DNA of 64,000 bases from positions 539,175-603,174 of the forward strand of contig NZ_JACAOR010000013.1 in NCBI RefSeq assembly GCF_013386115.1, written 5' to 3'. A model generated the notes under the pieces. The model had not been told where the DNA came from, ran no database searches, and saw only the letters and a program-made list of their open reading frames with translations. The position numbers were made by a program, and so were the translations under genes. Shown here one piece after another: positions 8,730-16,757 of this stretch (the stretch's first letter is position 1; every line of letters starts with the position of its first letter). Source of the DNA: Pseudomonas gingeri. Its GTDB lineage: Bacteria > Pseudomonadota > Gammaproteobacteria > Pseudomonadales > Pseudomonadaceae.

Positions 8730-10319
8730 ATGAGTGCTGTGATCGATGACCATGGCCATGCCGGCGACCACGCCCACGGCCCCGCCAAGGGTTTGATGCG
8801 CTGGGTGCTGACCACCAACCACAAGGATATCGGCACGCTGTACCTGTGGTTCAGCTTCGCCATGTTCCTGCTGGGCGGATCGTTCGCCATGGTGATCCGT
8901 GCCGAGCTGTTCCAGCCCGGATTGCAGATCGTGCAGCCGGCGTTCTTCAACCAGATGACCACCATGCATGGCCTGGTGATGGTCTTCGGCGCGGTGATGC
9001 CGGCCTTCGTCGGCCTCGCCAACTGGATGATCCCGCTGATGATCGGGGCGCCGGACATGGCCCTGCCACGGATGAACAACTTCAGTTTCTGGTTGTTGCC
9101 CGCGGCCTTCCTGTTGCTGGTGTCGACCCTGTTCACCGCCGGCGGCGGACCTAACTTCGGCTGGACGTTCTATGCCCCGCTGTCGACAACCTACGCGCCG
9201 GAAAGCGTGACCTACTTCATCTTTGCCATCCACCTGATGGGCATCAGTTCGATCATGGGCGCGATCAACGTGGTCTCGACCATCCTCAACCTGCGTGCCC
9301 CGGGCATGACGCTGATGAAGATGCCGCTGTTCGTCTGGACCTGGCTGATCACCGCCTTCCTGCTGATCGCGGTAATGCCGGTACTGGCCGGTTGCGTGAC
9401 CATGATGCTGATGGACATCCACTTCGGCACCAGCTTCTTCAGTGCCGCCGGCGGTGGTGACCCGGTGCTGTTCCAGCACGTGTTCTGGTTCTTCGGTCAT
9501 CCCGAGGTGTACATCATGATCCTGCCGGCCTTCGGTGCCGTCAGCTCGATCATCCCGACCTTCTCGCGCAAGCCGCTGTTCGGCTACACGTCGATGGTCT
9601 ACGCCACGGCGAGCATCGCGTTCCTGTCGTTCATCGTCTGGGCGCACCACATGTTCGTGGTCGGCATCCCGCTGGTGGGCGAGCTGTTCTTCATGTACGC
9701 CACGCTGCTGATCGCGGTGCCGACCGGGGTCAAGGTGTTCAACTGGGTCAGTACCATGTGGCAAGGCTCGCTGACCTTCGAGACGCCGATGCTGTTCGCC
9801 GTGGCGTTCGTCATCCTGTTTTCCATCGGCGGTTTCTCCGGCCTGATGCTGGCGATCGCCCCGGCGGACTTCCAGTACCAGGACACCTACTTCGTGGTGG
9901 CGCACTTCCACTACGTGCTGGTGCCGGGGGCGATCTTCGGGATCTTCGCCTCGACCTACTACTGGCTGCCGAAATGGACCGGCCACATGTACGACGAAAC
10001 CCTCGGCAAGCTGCACTTCTGGCTGTCGTTCGTCGGCATGAACCTGACCTTCTTCCCGATGCACTTCGTGGGACTGGCGGGCATGCCGCGGCGGATCCCG
10101 GACTACAACCTGCAGTTCGCCGATTTCAACATGGTTTCGTCGATCGGCGGCTTCATGTTCGGCACCACCCAGCTGCTGTTCCTGTTCATCGTGATCAAGT
10201 GCATCCGTGGCGGTCCGGTGGCTCCGGCCAAGCCATGGGACGGGGCCGAAGGGCTGGAGTGGAATATCCCGTCGCCGGCGCCGTACCACACCTTCACCAC
10301 GCCACCGGAAGTGAAATGA
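8730..10319 (+). CDS. coxA: aa3-type cytochrome c oxidase subunit I
   Basis: This is the catalytic subunit, 529 residues, with 12 predicted membrane helices. It carries the binuclear heme a3/CuB centre: WFFGHPEVYI with the cross-linked His-Tyr pair, VWAHHMF for the CuB histidines, and VVAHFHYVL for the heme ligands. The N-terminus is His-rich (DDHGHAGDHAHG). The start at 8730 follows GCAGGAGACAGG. An in-frame ATG at 8664 has no conserved sequence after it. It reduces O2 to water and pumps protons in the inner membrane. The gap to coxB is 79 bp, and ctaG follows 16 bp after the stop. Confidence 0.97.
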   Translation: MSAVIDDHGHAGDHAHGPAKGLMRWVLTTNHKDIGTLYLWFSFAMFLLGGSFAMVIRAELFQPGLQIVQPAFFNQMTTMHGLVMVFGAVMPAFVGLANWMIPLMIGAPDMALPRMNNFSFWLLPAAFLLLVSTLFTAGGGPNFGWTFYAPLSTTYAPESVTYFIFAIHLMGISSIMGAINVVSTILNLRAPGMTLMKMPLFVWTWLITAFLLIAVMPVLAGCVTMMLMDIHFGTSFFSAAGGGDPVLFQHVFWFFGHPEVYIMILPAFGAVSSIIPTFSRKPLFGYTSMVYATASIAFLSFIVWAHHMFVVGIPLVGELFFMYATLLIAVPTGVKVFNWVSTMWQGSLTFETPMLFAVAFVILFSIGGFSGLMLAIAPADFQYQDTYFVVAHFHYVLVPGAIFGIFASTYYWLPKWTGHMYDETLGKLHFWLSFVGMNLTFFPMHFVGLAGMPRRIPDYNLQFADFNMVSSIGGFMFGTTQLLFLFIVIKCIRGGPVAPAKPWDGAEGLEWNIPSPAPYHTFTTPPEVK

Positions 10320-10335
10320 CACGGAGGGCTGTCCG

Positions 10336-10884
10336 ATGAGCGACTCGATCGCACTCAAGCGCCTGGTCACGCGCCTGCTGCTGGTGGTGGTGGCGATGTT
10401 TGCCTTCGGCTTCGCCCTGGTGCCGATCTACGACGTGATGTGCAAGGCCTTCGGCATCAACGGCAAGACCGCCGGCCAGTACGAGGGCGAACAGGTGGTG
10501 GATGCATCGCGCAGGGTCGGGGTGCAGTTCCTCTCGACCAATGCCGTGGACATGGTCTGGGAGTTCTATCCCAAGGCCGACCAGATCAGCGTCAATCCCG
10601 GCGCGGTCAACGAAATGATCTTCATCGCCTACAACCCCACCGACCATGTGATGAAGGCCCAGGCGATCCCGAGCATTTCACCCGGCAATGCGGCGATGTA
10701 CTTCCACAAGACCGAGTGCTTCTGCTTTACCCAGCAGACGCTGCAACCCGGGCAGCGGATCGAGATGCCGGTACGTTTCATCGTTGATCGTGACATGCCC
10801 AAGGACGTGAAGCACCTGACGCTGGCCTACACGCTGTTCGATATCACTGCCCGCAACCCACCCGTGGCCCACTCGGGCGGGTAG
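10336..10884 (+). CDS. ctaG: Cytochrome c oxidase assembly protein CtaG/Cox11
   Basis: This 182-residue protein has a single N-terminal membrane anchor (about residues 12-32) and a periplasmic domain. It inserts copper into the CuB site of subunit I. The copper-binding motif is visible in KTECFCFTQQTL, and the conserved YNPTDHVM and MPVRFIVD segments are present. The start ATG follows CGGAGGGC at close spacing. It lies between coxA and coxC, as is usual in proteobacteria. Confidence 0.95.
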   Translation: MSDSIALKRLVTRLLLVVVAMFAFGFALVPIYDVMCKAFGINGKTAGQYEGEQVVDASRRVGVQFLSTNAVDMVWEFYPKADQISVNPGAVNEMIFIAYNPTDHVMKAQAIPSISPGNAAMYFHKTECFCFTQQTLQPGQRIEMPVRFIVDRDMPKDVKHLTLAYTLFDITARNPPVAHSGG

Positions 10885-10918
10885 GCCATCCAGCGTGCCC
10901 GATAAGGAGAACAATAAA

Positions 10919-11815
10919 ATGGCAACTCCAACCCACGAGCATTACTACGTTCCCGCCCAGAGCAAATGGCCGATCATTGCCACGCTGGGCATGCTGACCA
11001 CTGTCTATGGCCTGGGCACCTGGTTCAACGACCTGAAGGCGGCGCGCCCGGAATCCCATGGCCCGCTGATCTTCTTTGTCGGCGGACTGCTGCTGGCCTA
11101 CATGCTGTTCGGCTGGTTCGGCACGGTGATCAAGGAAAGCCGCGCCGGTCTCTACAGCGCCCAGATGGACCGTTCGTTCCGCTGGGGCATGAGCTGGTTC
11201 ATCTTTTCCGAGGTGATGTTCTTCATCGCGTTCTTCGGCGCGCTGTTTTACGTGCGGCACATGTCGGTGCCATGGCTGGCCGGCGAAGGCGGTGCCAAGG
11301 GCCTGGCGCATATGCTCTGGCCGGACTTCCAGAACGTCTGGCCGCTGCTGCAGAACCCGGACTCGAAACTCTTCCCGCCGCCCAAGGCCACCATCAGCCC
11401 GTGGGGCCTGCCACTGCTCAATACCATCCTGCTGGTCAGTTCCAGCGTGACGGTCACCATCGCCCACCATGCCTTGAAGAAAGGCCATCGCGGGGCGCTG
11501 AAGATCTGGCTGGCGCTGACGGTGCTGCTGGGGCTGGCGTTCCTCGGCTTCCAGGCCGAGGAATACCTCCACGCCTACCACGAACTGGGCCTGACCCTGG
11601 GCTCGGGCATCTATGGCGCGACGTTCTTCATGCTCACCGGGTTCCACGGCGCCCACGTGACCATCGGCACGCTGATCCTGTTCGTGATGCTGGTACGGGT
11701 CATGCGCGGGCACTTCAACGCCGAGCATCAGTTCGGCTTCGAGGCGGCGAGCTGGTACTGGCACTTCGTCGATGTGGTCTGGATCGGCCTGTTCGTTTTC
11801 GTCTACGTGCTGTAG
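10919..11815 (+). CDS. coxC: Cytochrome c oxidase subunit III
   Basis: This 298-residue membrane protein has seven predicted helices. Typical segments are the N-terminal HEHYYVPAQSKWP, RWGMSWFIFSEVMFF, TGFHGAHVTIGT and the C-terminal WYWHFVDVVWI. The ATG at 10919 is preceded by AAGGAGAACAATAAA. An in-frame start at 10895 would add an atypical leader. It stabilises subunit I and its proton uptake. The stop lies 11 bp from the end of the convergent gene at 11827. Confidence 0.96.
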   Translation: MATPTHEHYYVPAQSKWPIIATLGMLTTVYGLGTWFNDLKAARPESHGPLIFFVGGLLLAYMLFGWFGTVIKESRAGLYSAQMDRSFRWGMSWFIFSEVMFFIAFFGALFYVRHMSVPWLAGEGGAKGLAHMLWPDFQNVWPLLQNPDSKLFPPPKATISPWGLPLLNTILLVSSSVTVTIAHHALKKGHRGALKIWLALTVLLGLAFLGFQAEEYLHAYHELGLTLGSGIYGATFFMLTGFHGAHVTIGTLILFVMLVRVMRGHFNAEHQFGFEAASWYWHFVDVVWIGLFVFVYVL

Positions 11816-11826
11816 ACGCGGCGCCG

Positions 11827-12030
11827 TTACCAGGGGGCGTTGGATACCAGCTGGCCGCTGTAGAAGCCCCAGGTGATCAACGCCAGGGTGGCGACGGCGA
11901 GACCGACCCGCACCGTCAGCGCGGTAAGCAGGCGGTGAGACGGTCCTTCGTCCTTGACCAGAAAAAACAGGCCGCTGAACAGGCTCACAACCGTGGCTAT
12001 CAGCATCAGGACTATCGCCGCTTTGAGCAT
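11827..12030 (-). CDS. Twin-transmembrane small protein (DUF2909-like, PA0109-type)
   Basis: This 67-residue protein reads from the ATG at 12030. It has two hydrophobic helices (AAIVLMLIATVVSLFSGLFF and VGLAVATLALITWGFY) joined by a charged loop KDEGPSHRL. A longer reading from 12129 is possible but adds a non-hydrophobic leader overlapping the SURF1 gene. It sits on the opposite strand inside the oxidase cluster, between coxC and the SURF1 gene. PAO1 has a gene at the same place, so position rather than sequence suggests a link to oxidase assembly. The function is unknown. Confidence 0.78.
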   Translation of the reverse strand: MLKAAIVLMLIATVVSLFSGLFFLVKDEGPSHRLLTALTVRVGLAVATLALITWGFYSGQLVSNAPW

Positions 12031-12101
12031 GGTGAGACTCCGGGGGAGATGCGCGTGTACTTGAGTATAGCGAGTCCGAATGCTGCCAATGGGGTGCCGT
12101 C

Positions 12102-12848
12102 GTGAGGCGCTTTCGCCCCGGCATGGCACCGACCCTGGTGGTGCTGGTGTTGCTGCCGCTGCTGGTGCTGCTGGGTTTCTGGCAGTTGGGACGGGGCGAG
12201 CAGAAGCGCGTGCTGCTGGAAAGTTATGCCCAGCGCCGCACGGCCGAGCCGTTGAGTGGCGAGCAGTTGAAGGGCAGTGCCGACCCGGCCTTTCGCCGCG
12301 TGCAACTGCGCGGCCAGTTCGATGCCGGGCACAGCTACCTGCTGGATAACCGGGTGCGTAATGGCCAGGTCGGCGTCGAGCTGATCCAGCCGTTTCACGA
12401 CCAGGCCAGCGGGCTCTGGTTGCTGGTCAACCGCGGCTGGCTGCCCTGGCCGGAACGGCGCACGCCGCCGGTCTTCGGCACGCCCGAACAGGCGCTGAAT
12501 ATCGACGCCTGGGTCTATGTCGCCCCGGGCGCCACCTTCCAGCTCCATGCCGACCCGCTGAACGCACCCTGGCCGCGCGTGGTGACGACGATCGAGCCCG
12601 GCAAGCTGTGGACGGAACTGGGTCGTGAAGGCTTCGCCTACGAGCTGCGCCAGGAGCCCGGCCCCGGTGCCTATGAAACCGGCTGGCCGGTGGTGGCCGA
12701 AGGCATGGGCCCGGAGAAACACCTCGCCTATGCCGTGCAGTGGTTCGCCATGGCCCTGGCGCTGTTCGGCCTTTACCTCTACCTCGGATGGCATAACGCA
12801 AGGGAGAAACACCATGGGAGCGGCCATGAATCGACTCAACACAGCTGA
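12102..12848 (+). CDS. SURF1-family oxidase assembly protein
   Basis: The protein has 248 residues with two membrane helices, one at the N-terminus (TLVVLVLLPLLVLLGFWQLGRG) and one at the C-terminus (WFAMALALFGLYLYLGW), enclosing a periplasmic domain. GFWQLGRGEQK and LLVNRGWLP are SURF1 signatures. It has a GTG start at 12102, giving MRRFRPGMAPTLV. The ATG at 12123 would remove conserved residues. SURF1 proteins help place heme a in subunit I. The 3' end overlaps the next gene by 35 bp, which indicates translational coupling. Confidence 0.9.
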   Translation: MRRFRPGMAPTLVVLVLLPLLVLLGFWQLGRGEQKRVLLESYAQRRTAEPLSGEQLKGSADPAFRRVQLRGQFDAGHSYLLDNRVRNGQVGVELIQPFHDQASGLWLLVNRGWLPWPERRTPPVFGTPEQALNIDAWVYVAPGATFQLHADPLNAPWPRVVTTIEPGKLWTELGREGFAYELRQEPGPGAYETGWPVVAEGMGPEKHLAYAVQWFAMALALFGLYLYLGWHNAREKHHGSGHESTQHS

Positions 12849-13407
12849 AGCCCGGCAGCCGGGGGGACGCGCCCGTGGGCGCTGGCAGTTGATCCTGATC
12901 GTGCTGATGGTCATCGGCCCGATGATCCTTGCCACCGGCATGTACAAGCTGCAGTTCTGGGTGCCGGAGAGCCGCAGTTATCACGGCGAGCTGATCGGCA
13001 ATGGCCAGGGCCGTGCCGACCTCGGCGTGCAGGCCGACGAGCAACGCTGGCAGATGCTGGTGACGGCGCCCCAGGAGTGCTCGGTGGATTGCCAGCAACT
13101 GGTCTACCTGGCGCGGCAGATCCAGATCGGCCTGGGTCGTGACGCTTCCCGCGCCAGCCACGCCCTGGCGACCGCGCAGCCGCTGGACAGCGACTATGCC
13201 GCCAAGCTGCAACGCGAATACCCGCAACTGCAACGCTACCCGCTCGACCTTCCCGCCTACACCCGGGAAGCCCGTGGCAATGGCGCGCCGCAGCTGTGGA
13301 TCATCGATCCCCACGGCAACCTGGTGCTGCGCTACGACGCCCGGGTCAAGGGCAAGGACTTGCTCAACGACCTGCGCCAGCTGCTGAAACTGTCGAATAT
13401 CGGATAA
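12814..13407 (+). CDS. Membrane-anchored CxxxC protein of the cox operon (PA0111-like)
   Basis: The protein has 197 residues, with one N-terminal membrane helix (LILIVLMVIGPMILATG) and a periplasmic domain. The domain carries Cys89-Ser-Val-Asp-Cys93, the same CxxxC spacing as Sco copper chaperones. WIIDPHGNLVLRYD near the C-terminus resembles the thioredoxin/Sco strand pattern, but the Sco copper-binding His context is not evident. The start at 12814 follows AGGGAGA. An ATG at 12826 is also possible. It overlaps SURF1 and precedes ctaA by 10 bp. It is probably an oxidase assembly factor. That role is inferred from context and motif. Confidence 0.85.
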   Translation: MGAAMNRLNTAEARQPGGRARGRWQLILIVLMVIGPMILATGMYKLQFWVPESRSYHGELIGNGQGRADLGVQADEQRWQMLVTAPQECSVDCQQLVYLARQIQIGLGRDASRASHALATAQPLDSDYAAKLQREYPQLQRYPLDLPAYTREARGNGAPQLWIIDPHGNLVLRYDARVKGKDLLNDLRQLLKLSNIG

Positions 13408-13417
13408 GGGCATCGTC

Positions 13418-14497
13418 ATGGCCAAACCTGGATTTCGCCTCGCCTTGTTCGCCACCCTGCTGGCACTGATCGTCGTGCTGCTCGGCGCCTATACCCGCCT
13501 GACCCATGCCGGCCTCGGCTGTCCGGACTGGCCGGGCTGCTACGGCTTTATCAGCGTGCCCAAGAGCGAGGCCCAGCTGGCCCATGCCGAGCTGCACTTC
13601 CCCGATACGCCGGTCGAGGCCCACAAGGGCTGGAACGAGATGATCCACCGCTATTTCGCCGGGACCCTCGGGCTGCTGATCGTCGTGCTGGCGGCCCGTT
13701 CCTGGATGGAGCGGCGGCGCGAGGGGCAGCCGCTGAAGTTGCCGCTGTTTCTCCTGGCGGTGGTGTTCGCCCAGGCCGCGTTCGGCATGTGGACGGTCAC
13801 CCTCAAGCTCTGGCCGCAGGTGGTGACCGGGCATCTGCTGGGCGGCTTTGCCACCTTGAGCCTGTTGTTCCTGCTGACCTTGCGCCTGTCCGGCGTGCTG
13901 CCGGCACTGGCCGTGCCGCGACGGCTGCAACGCTGGGCGACGGCCGGACTGTTGCTGGTGATCCTGCAGATCGCCCTGGGTGGCTGGGTCAGTTCCAACT
14001 ATGCCGCCGTGGCCTGCATCGACCTGCCGACCTGTCACGGCCAATGGTGGCCGCAAGCGGACTTCGCCAACGGTTTCCACCTGACCCAGCATATCGGTCC
14101 GAACTATCTCGGCGGCCAGCTGGACAGCGATGCCCGCACGGCGATCCACCTGACCCACCGTATCGGCGCCCTGCTGGTGACGCTGGTGCTGCTGGGGCTG
14201 GCCTGGCAGTTGCGGCTGGTCGGCATGACCCGGCTGGCCGGGCTGCTGCTGATCGCCCTGGCGGCACAGATCTGCCTGGGCCTGAGCAACGTCTACTTCC
14301 ATTTGCCACTGCCGGTGGCCGTGGCCCACAACGCCGGCGGCGCCGCCCTGCTGCTGACCCTGGTGCTGATCAACTACCACGCACGGACCGCCCTGGTCCG
14401 GGTCCGGCAACAGGCTCCCGTGCGCTGGCGGCTCAGCCCGCGCAAACCCGCCCACGGTCCGATAACAATAAAAGGAGAAATGCCATGGCGACTGTAG
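13418..14497 (+). CDS. ctaA: Heme A synthase (COX15/CtaA)
   Basis: This 359-residue membrane protein has about eight helices. It oxidises the C8 methyl of heme O to give heme A for the aa3 oxidase. Typical features are YTRLTHAGLGCPDWPGCYG at the N-terminus, NEMIHRYFAGTLG, and in the second half CIDLPTCHGQWWP, LTHRIGALLVT and AVAHNAGGAALLL with the paired heme-ligand histidines. The cysteine pairs in both loops are present. It overlaps ctaB by 13 bp. Confidence 0.95.
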   Translation: MAKPGFRLALFATLLALIVVLLGAYTRLTHAGLGCPDWPGCYGFISVPKSEAQLAHAELHFPDTPVEAHKGWNEMIHRYFAGTLGLLIVVLAARSWMERRREGQPLKLPLFLLAVVFAQAAFGMWTVTLKLWPQVVTGHLLGGFATLSLLFLLTLRLSGVLPALAVPRRLQRWATAGLLLVILQIALGGWVSSNYAAVACIDLPTCHGQWWPQADFANGFHLTQHIGPNYLGGQLDSDARTAIHLTHRIGALLVTLVLLGLAWQLRLVGMTRLAGLLLIALAAQICLGLSNVYFHLPLPVAVAHNAGGAALLLTLVLINYHARTALVRVRQQAPVRWRLSPRKPAHGPITIKGEMPWRL

Positions 14498-15384
14498 TCA
14501 GTGAGCGTCACCGCCAGGCGATCTGGCGCGACTATCTGGAGCTGACCAAGCCCAAGGTGGTGGTGTTGATGCTGATCACCTCGCTGGTGGGCATGTTTCT
14601 CGCGACCCGTGCCGGCGTACCCTGGACAGTGCTGGTGTTCGGCAACCTGGGCATCGGCCTGTGCGCGGGCGGCGCGGCGGTGGTCAATCATGTGGTGGAC
14701 CGGCGCATCGACGCGGTCATGGCGCGGACCCACAAACGGCCGCTTGCCGAAGGACGGGTATCGCCACTGGCGGCGCTGACCTTCGCCCTGCTCCTGGCAG
14801 TGCTCGGGCAGGCCGTGCTGCTGGCGTTCACCAACCCGCTGACGGCCTGGCTGACCCTCGCCTCGCTGCTCGGCTACGCGGTGATCTACACCGGTTTCCT
14901 CAAGCGCGCCACGCCGCAGAACATCGTGATCGGCGGCCTGGCCGGGGCGGCACCGCCGTTGCTGGGCTGGGTCGCGGCGACGGGGCATGTGAGTGCCGAG
15001 CCGCTGTTGCTGGTGCTGATCATCTTCGCCTGGACGCCACCGCACTTCTGGGCCCTGGCGATCCACCGCAAGGAGGAATATGCCAAGGCCGATATCCCGA
15101 TGCTGCCGGTGACCCATGGCGAGCAGTACACCAAGGTGCATATCCTGCTGTACACCTTTGCCCTGCTGGCGGTCAGCCTGCTGCCGTTCGTGATCCACAT
15201 GAGCGGCGTGCTCTACCTGCTCTGCGCGCTGGGCCTCGGCGCGCGCTTCCTGCAATGGGCTTGGGTGCTGTACCGTGGCATCCAGCCGCATGCGGCGATC
15301 AACACCTTCAAGTACTCTATCTACTACTTGTTCCTGCTGTTTATCGCGCTGCTTGTCGATCACTACCTATTGTTGAATCTATGA
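14485..15384 (+). CDS. ctaB: Protoheme IX farnesyltransferase (heme O synthase)
   Basis: This 299-residue UbiA-family membrane prenyltransferase farnesylates heme B to heme O. The first aspartate motif appears as NHVVDRRIDAVMARTHKRPL (NxxxDxxxD). The second is around WTPPHFWALAIHRKEEYAKAD. It has nine predicted helices. The ATG at 14485 follows AAAGGAGAAATGCC and lies within the end of ctaA. Its stop overlaps the start of the sco gene as ATGA. The gene is also called cyoE in some annotations, but its place here marks it as the ctaB of the aa3 operon. Confidence 0.95.
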   Translation: MATVVSERHRQAIWRDYLELTKPKVVVLMLITSLVGMFLATRAGVPWTVLVFGNLGIGLCAGGAAVVNHVVDRRIDAVMARTHKRPLAEGRVSPLAALTFALLLAVLGQAVLLAFTNPLTAWLTLASLLGYAVIYTGFLKRATPQNIVIGGLAGAAPPLLGWVAATGHVSAEPLLLVLIIFAWTPPHFWALAIHRKEEYAKADIPMLPVTHGEQYTKVHILLYTFALLAVSLLPFVIHMSGVLYLLCALGLGARFLQWAWVLYRGIQPHAAINTFKYSIYYLFLLFIALLVDHYLLLNL

Positions 15385-16016
15385 CTCGAACCCAGAAAAC
15401 CGTCTTTATTCTCGTCGCGCTGGTGGCCCTGGTCCTGGGGCTGACGGTCAACAAGGTCCTGAGTGGCAAGGGCCAGGGCGATCCCACGGCGATGATCGAC
15501 GCGGGGATTATCCTGCTGCCGCAAAGCCGCTCCCTGCCGGATGTGAAGATGACCGACCAGGACGGCCAGCCGGTGCAGGTCAACCAGTTGAAGGACAAGT
15601 GGACGATGCTGTTCTTCGGCTACACCTTCTGCCCGGACATCTGCCCGACCACCCTCGCCCAGTTGCGCCAGATCAAGAGCGAATTGCCTAAGGACATCGT
15701 CGGCAAGCTGCAGATCGTCCTGGTCAGCGTCGACCCCAATCGGGACAACCCCAAGCAGCTCAAGCAGTACCTGGGCTACTTCGACCCCGAGTTCAAGGGG
15801 CTGACGGCGTCCTCCATCGAGGACCTGCAAAAGCTGGCGAACGCGGTGAGCATTCCGTTTATCCCGGCCGATACCAGCAAGCCGAACTACACCGTCGATC
15901 ACAGCGGCAACCTGGCGATCGTCGGGCCCGATGGCAGCCAGCGCGGCTTTATCCGCGCACCGTTGAACAACCAGAAACTGGTGGCGCAGTTACCGGAGCT
16001 GCTCAAGCGCCAATAG
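15381..16016 (+). CDS. SCO1/SenC-family copper chaperone
   Basis: The protein has 211 residues with an N-terminal membrane anchor (TVFILVALVALVLGLTV) and a periplasmic thioredoxin-like domain. Cys84 and Cys88 in FCPDICPTT, with His174 in TVDHSGN, form the copper site used to metallate CuA of subunit II. It begins with an ATGA overlap on the ctaB stop and is the last gene of the oxidase run. No terminator was recognised after it. A REP pair follows. Confidence 0.93.
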   Translation: MTRTQKTVFILVALVALVLGLTVNKVLSGKGQGDPTAMIDAGIILLPQSRSLPDVKMTDQDGQPVQVNQLKDKWTMLFFGYTFCPDICPTTLAQLRQIKSELPKDIVGKLQIVLVSVDPNRDNPKQLKQYLGYFDPEFKGLTASSIEDLQKLANAVSIPFIPADTSKPNYTVDHSGNLAIVGPDGSQRGFIRAPLNNQKLVAQLPELLKRQ

Positions 16017-16028
16017 ATGGGGTGGCAG

Positions 16029-16210
16029 GGCCGGCCCTTTCGCGGGCAAGCCCGCTCCCACAATAGTTAGCGCGGAGTGCCGCCCGGCTCCCTCCCACAA
16101 TATTTGTGCGCAGGGCTGCCGGGTCCGCTCCCATGATGTTCAAGTTTTCCTGGATATTGAGGGGCCCTGAGGAACCTGTGGGAGCGGGCTTGCCCGCGAA
16201 AAGGCCCTGG
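16029..16210. repeat. REP pair (inverted arms) downstream of the sco gene
   Basis: The left arm (16041-16062, CGCGGGCAAGCCCGCTCCCA) and right arm (16179-16200) are inverted copies of the common Pseudomonas REP sequence GGGAGCGGGCTTGCCCGCGA, about 115 bp apart. Degraded copies lie between them. Such pairs form hairpins in RNA and often lie between convergent genes, as here between the sco gene and the VOC gene. Confidence 0.85.
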
Positions 16211-16223
16211 AGGCCTCTGCCGA

Positions 16224-16649
16224 TCACTTGGCAAACATCTGCCCGATATCCCTGAAGGCCTTGAACTCCAGCGCATTGCCGCACGGGTCGAACAGGAACA
16301 TGGTGGCCTGCTCACCCACCTGCCCCTTGAAACGCACGTAGGGTTCGATCGCGAATCGCGTCTCCCTGGCCTTCAGACGCTCGGCCAGGGCCTCCCACGT
16401 CTCCCACTCCAGCACCACGCCGAAATGCGGCACCGGCACATCGTGGCCGTCCACCGGGTTGCTCAGTGCCTGTTCCTGGGCGGCGTTCCTGGCCTGGTGG
16501 TGGATCACCAACTGATGGCCGAAGAAATCGAAGTCCACCCAATGGTCGCTGCTGCGTCCTTCCGGGCAGCCGAACACGTCGCCGTAGAAATGTCGGGCCG
16601 CGGCCAGGTCATGGACGGGGATTGCCAGATGAAAGGGAGAGAGCGCCAT
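16224..16649 (-). CDS. VOC-family (glyoxalase/dioxygenase superfamily) protein
   Basis: This 141-residue cytoplasmic protein is made of two beta-alpha-beta-beta-beta units. HLAIPVHDLAAARHFYGDVFG opens the first and HFGVVLEWETWEALAERL the second, ending in FLFDPCGNALEFKAF, where the terminal Glu is a usual metal ligand. The HQLVIHHQ segment adds further candidate ligands. The substrate cannot be told. It is divergent from the LysR gene at 16758, so it is probably that regulator's target. Confidence 0.85.
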   Translation of the reverse strand: MALSPFHLAIPVHDLAAARHFYGDVFGCPEGRSSDHWVDFDFFGHQLVIHHQARNAAQEQALSNPVDGHDVPVPHFGVVLEWETWEALAERLKARETRFAIEPYVRFKGQVGEQATMFLFDPCGNALEFKAFRDIGQMFAK

Positions 16650-16757
16650 GGCGGATACCGGAAAAGGAAATGAGCTTTCAGTCTAGAGACGATTATTTTG
16701 TTGAAAAGCGCATATTCTTGCCGTCGAGCCCAAATAATTTTGCTAGGTAAGTGTTCC

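Noticed and set aside
16041..16200. Inverted arms after the sco gene considered as insertion-sequence ends.
   Set aside because: There is no transposase and no target duplication between or around the arms. The sequence is the common Pseudomonas REP.
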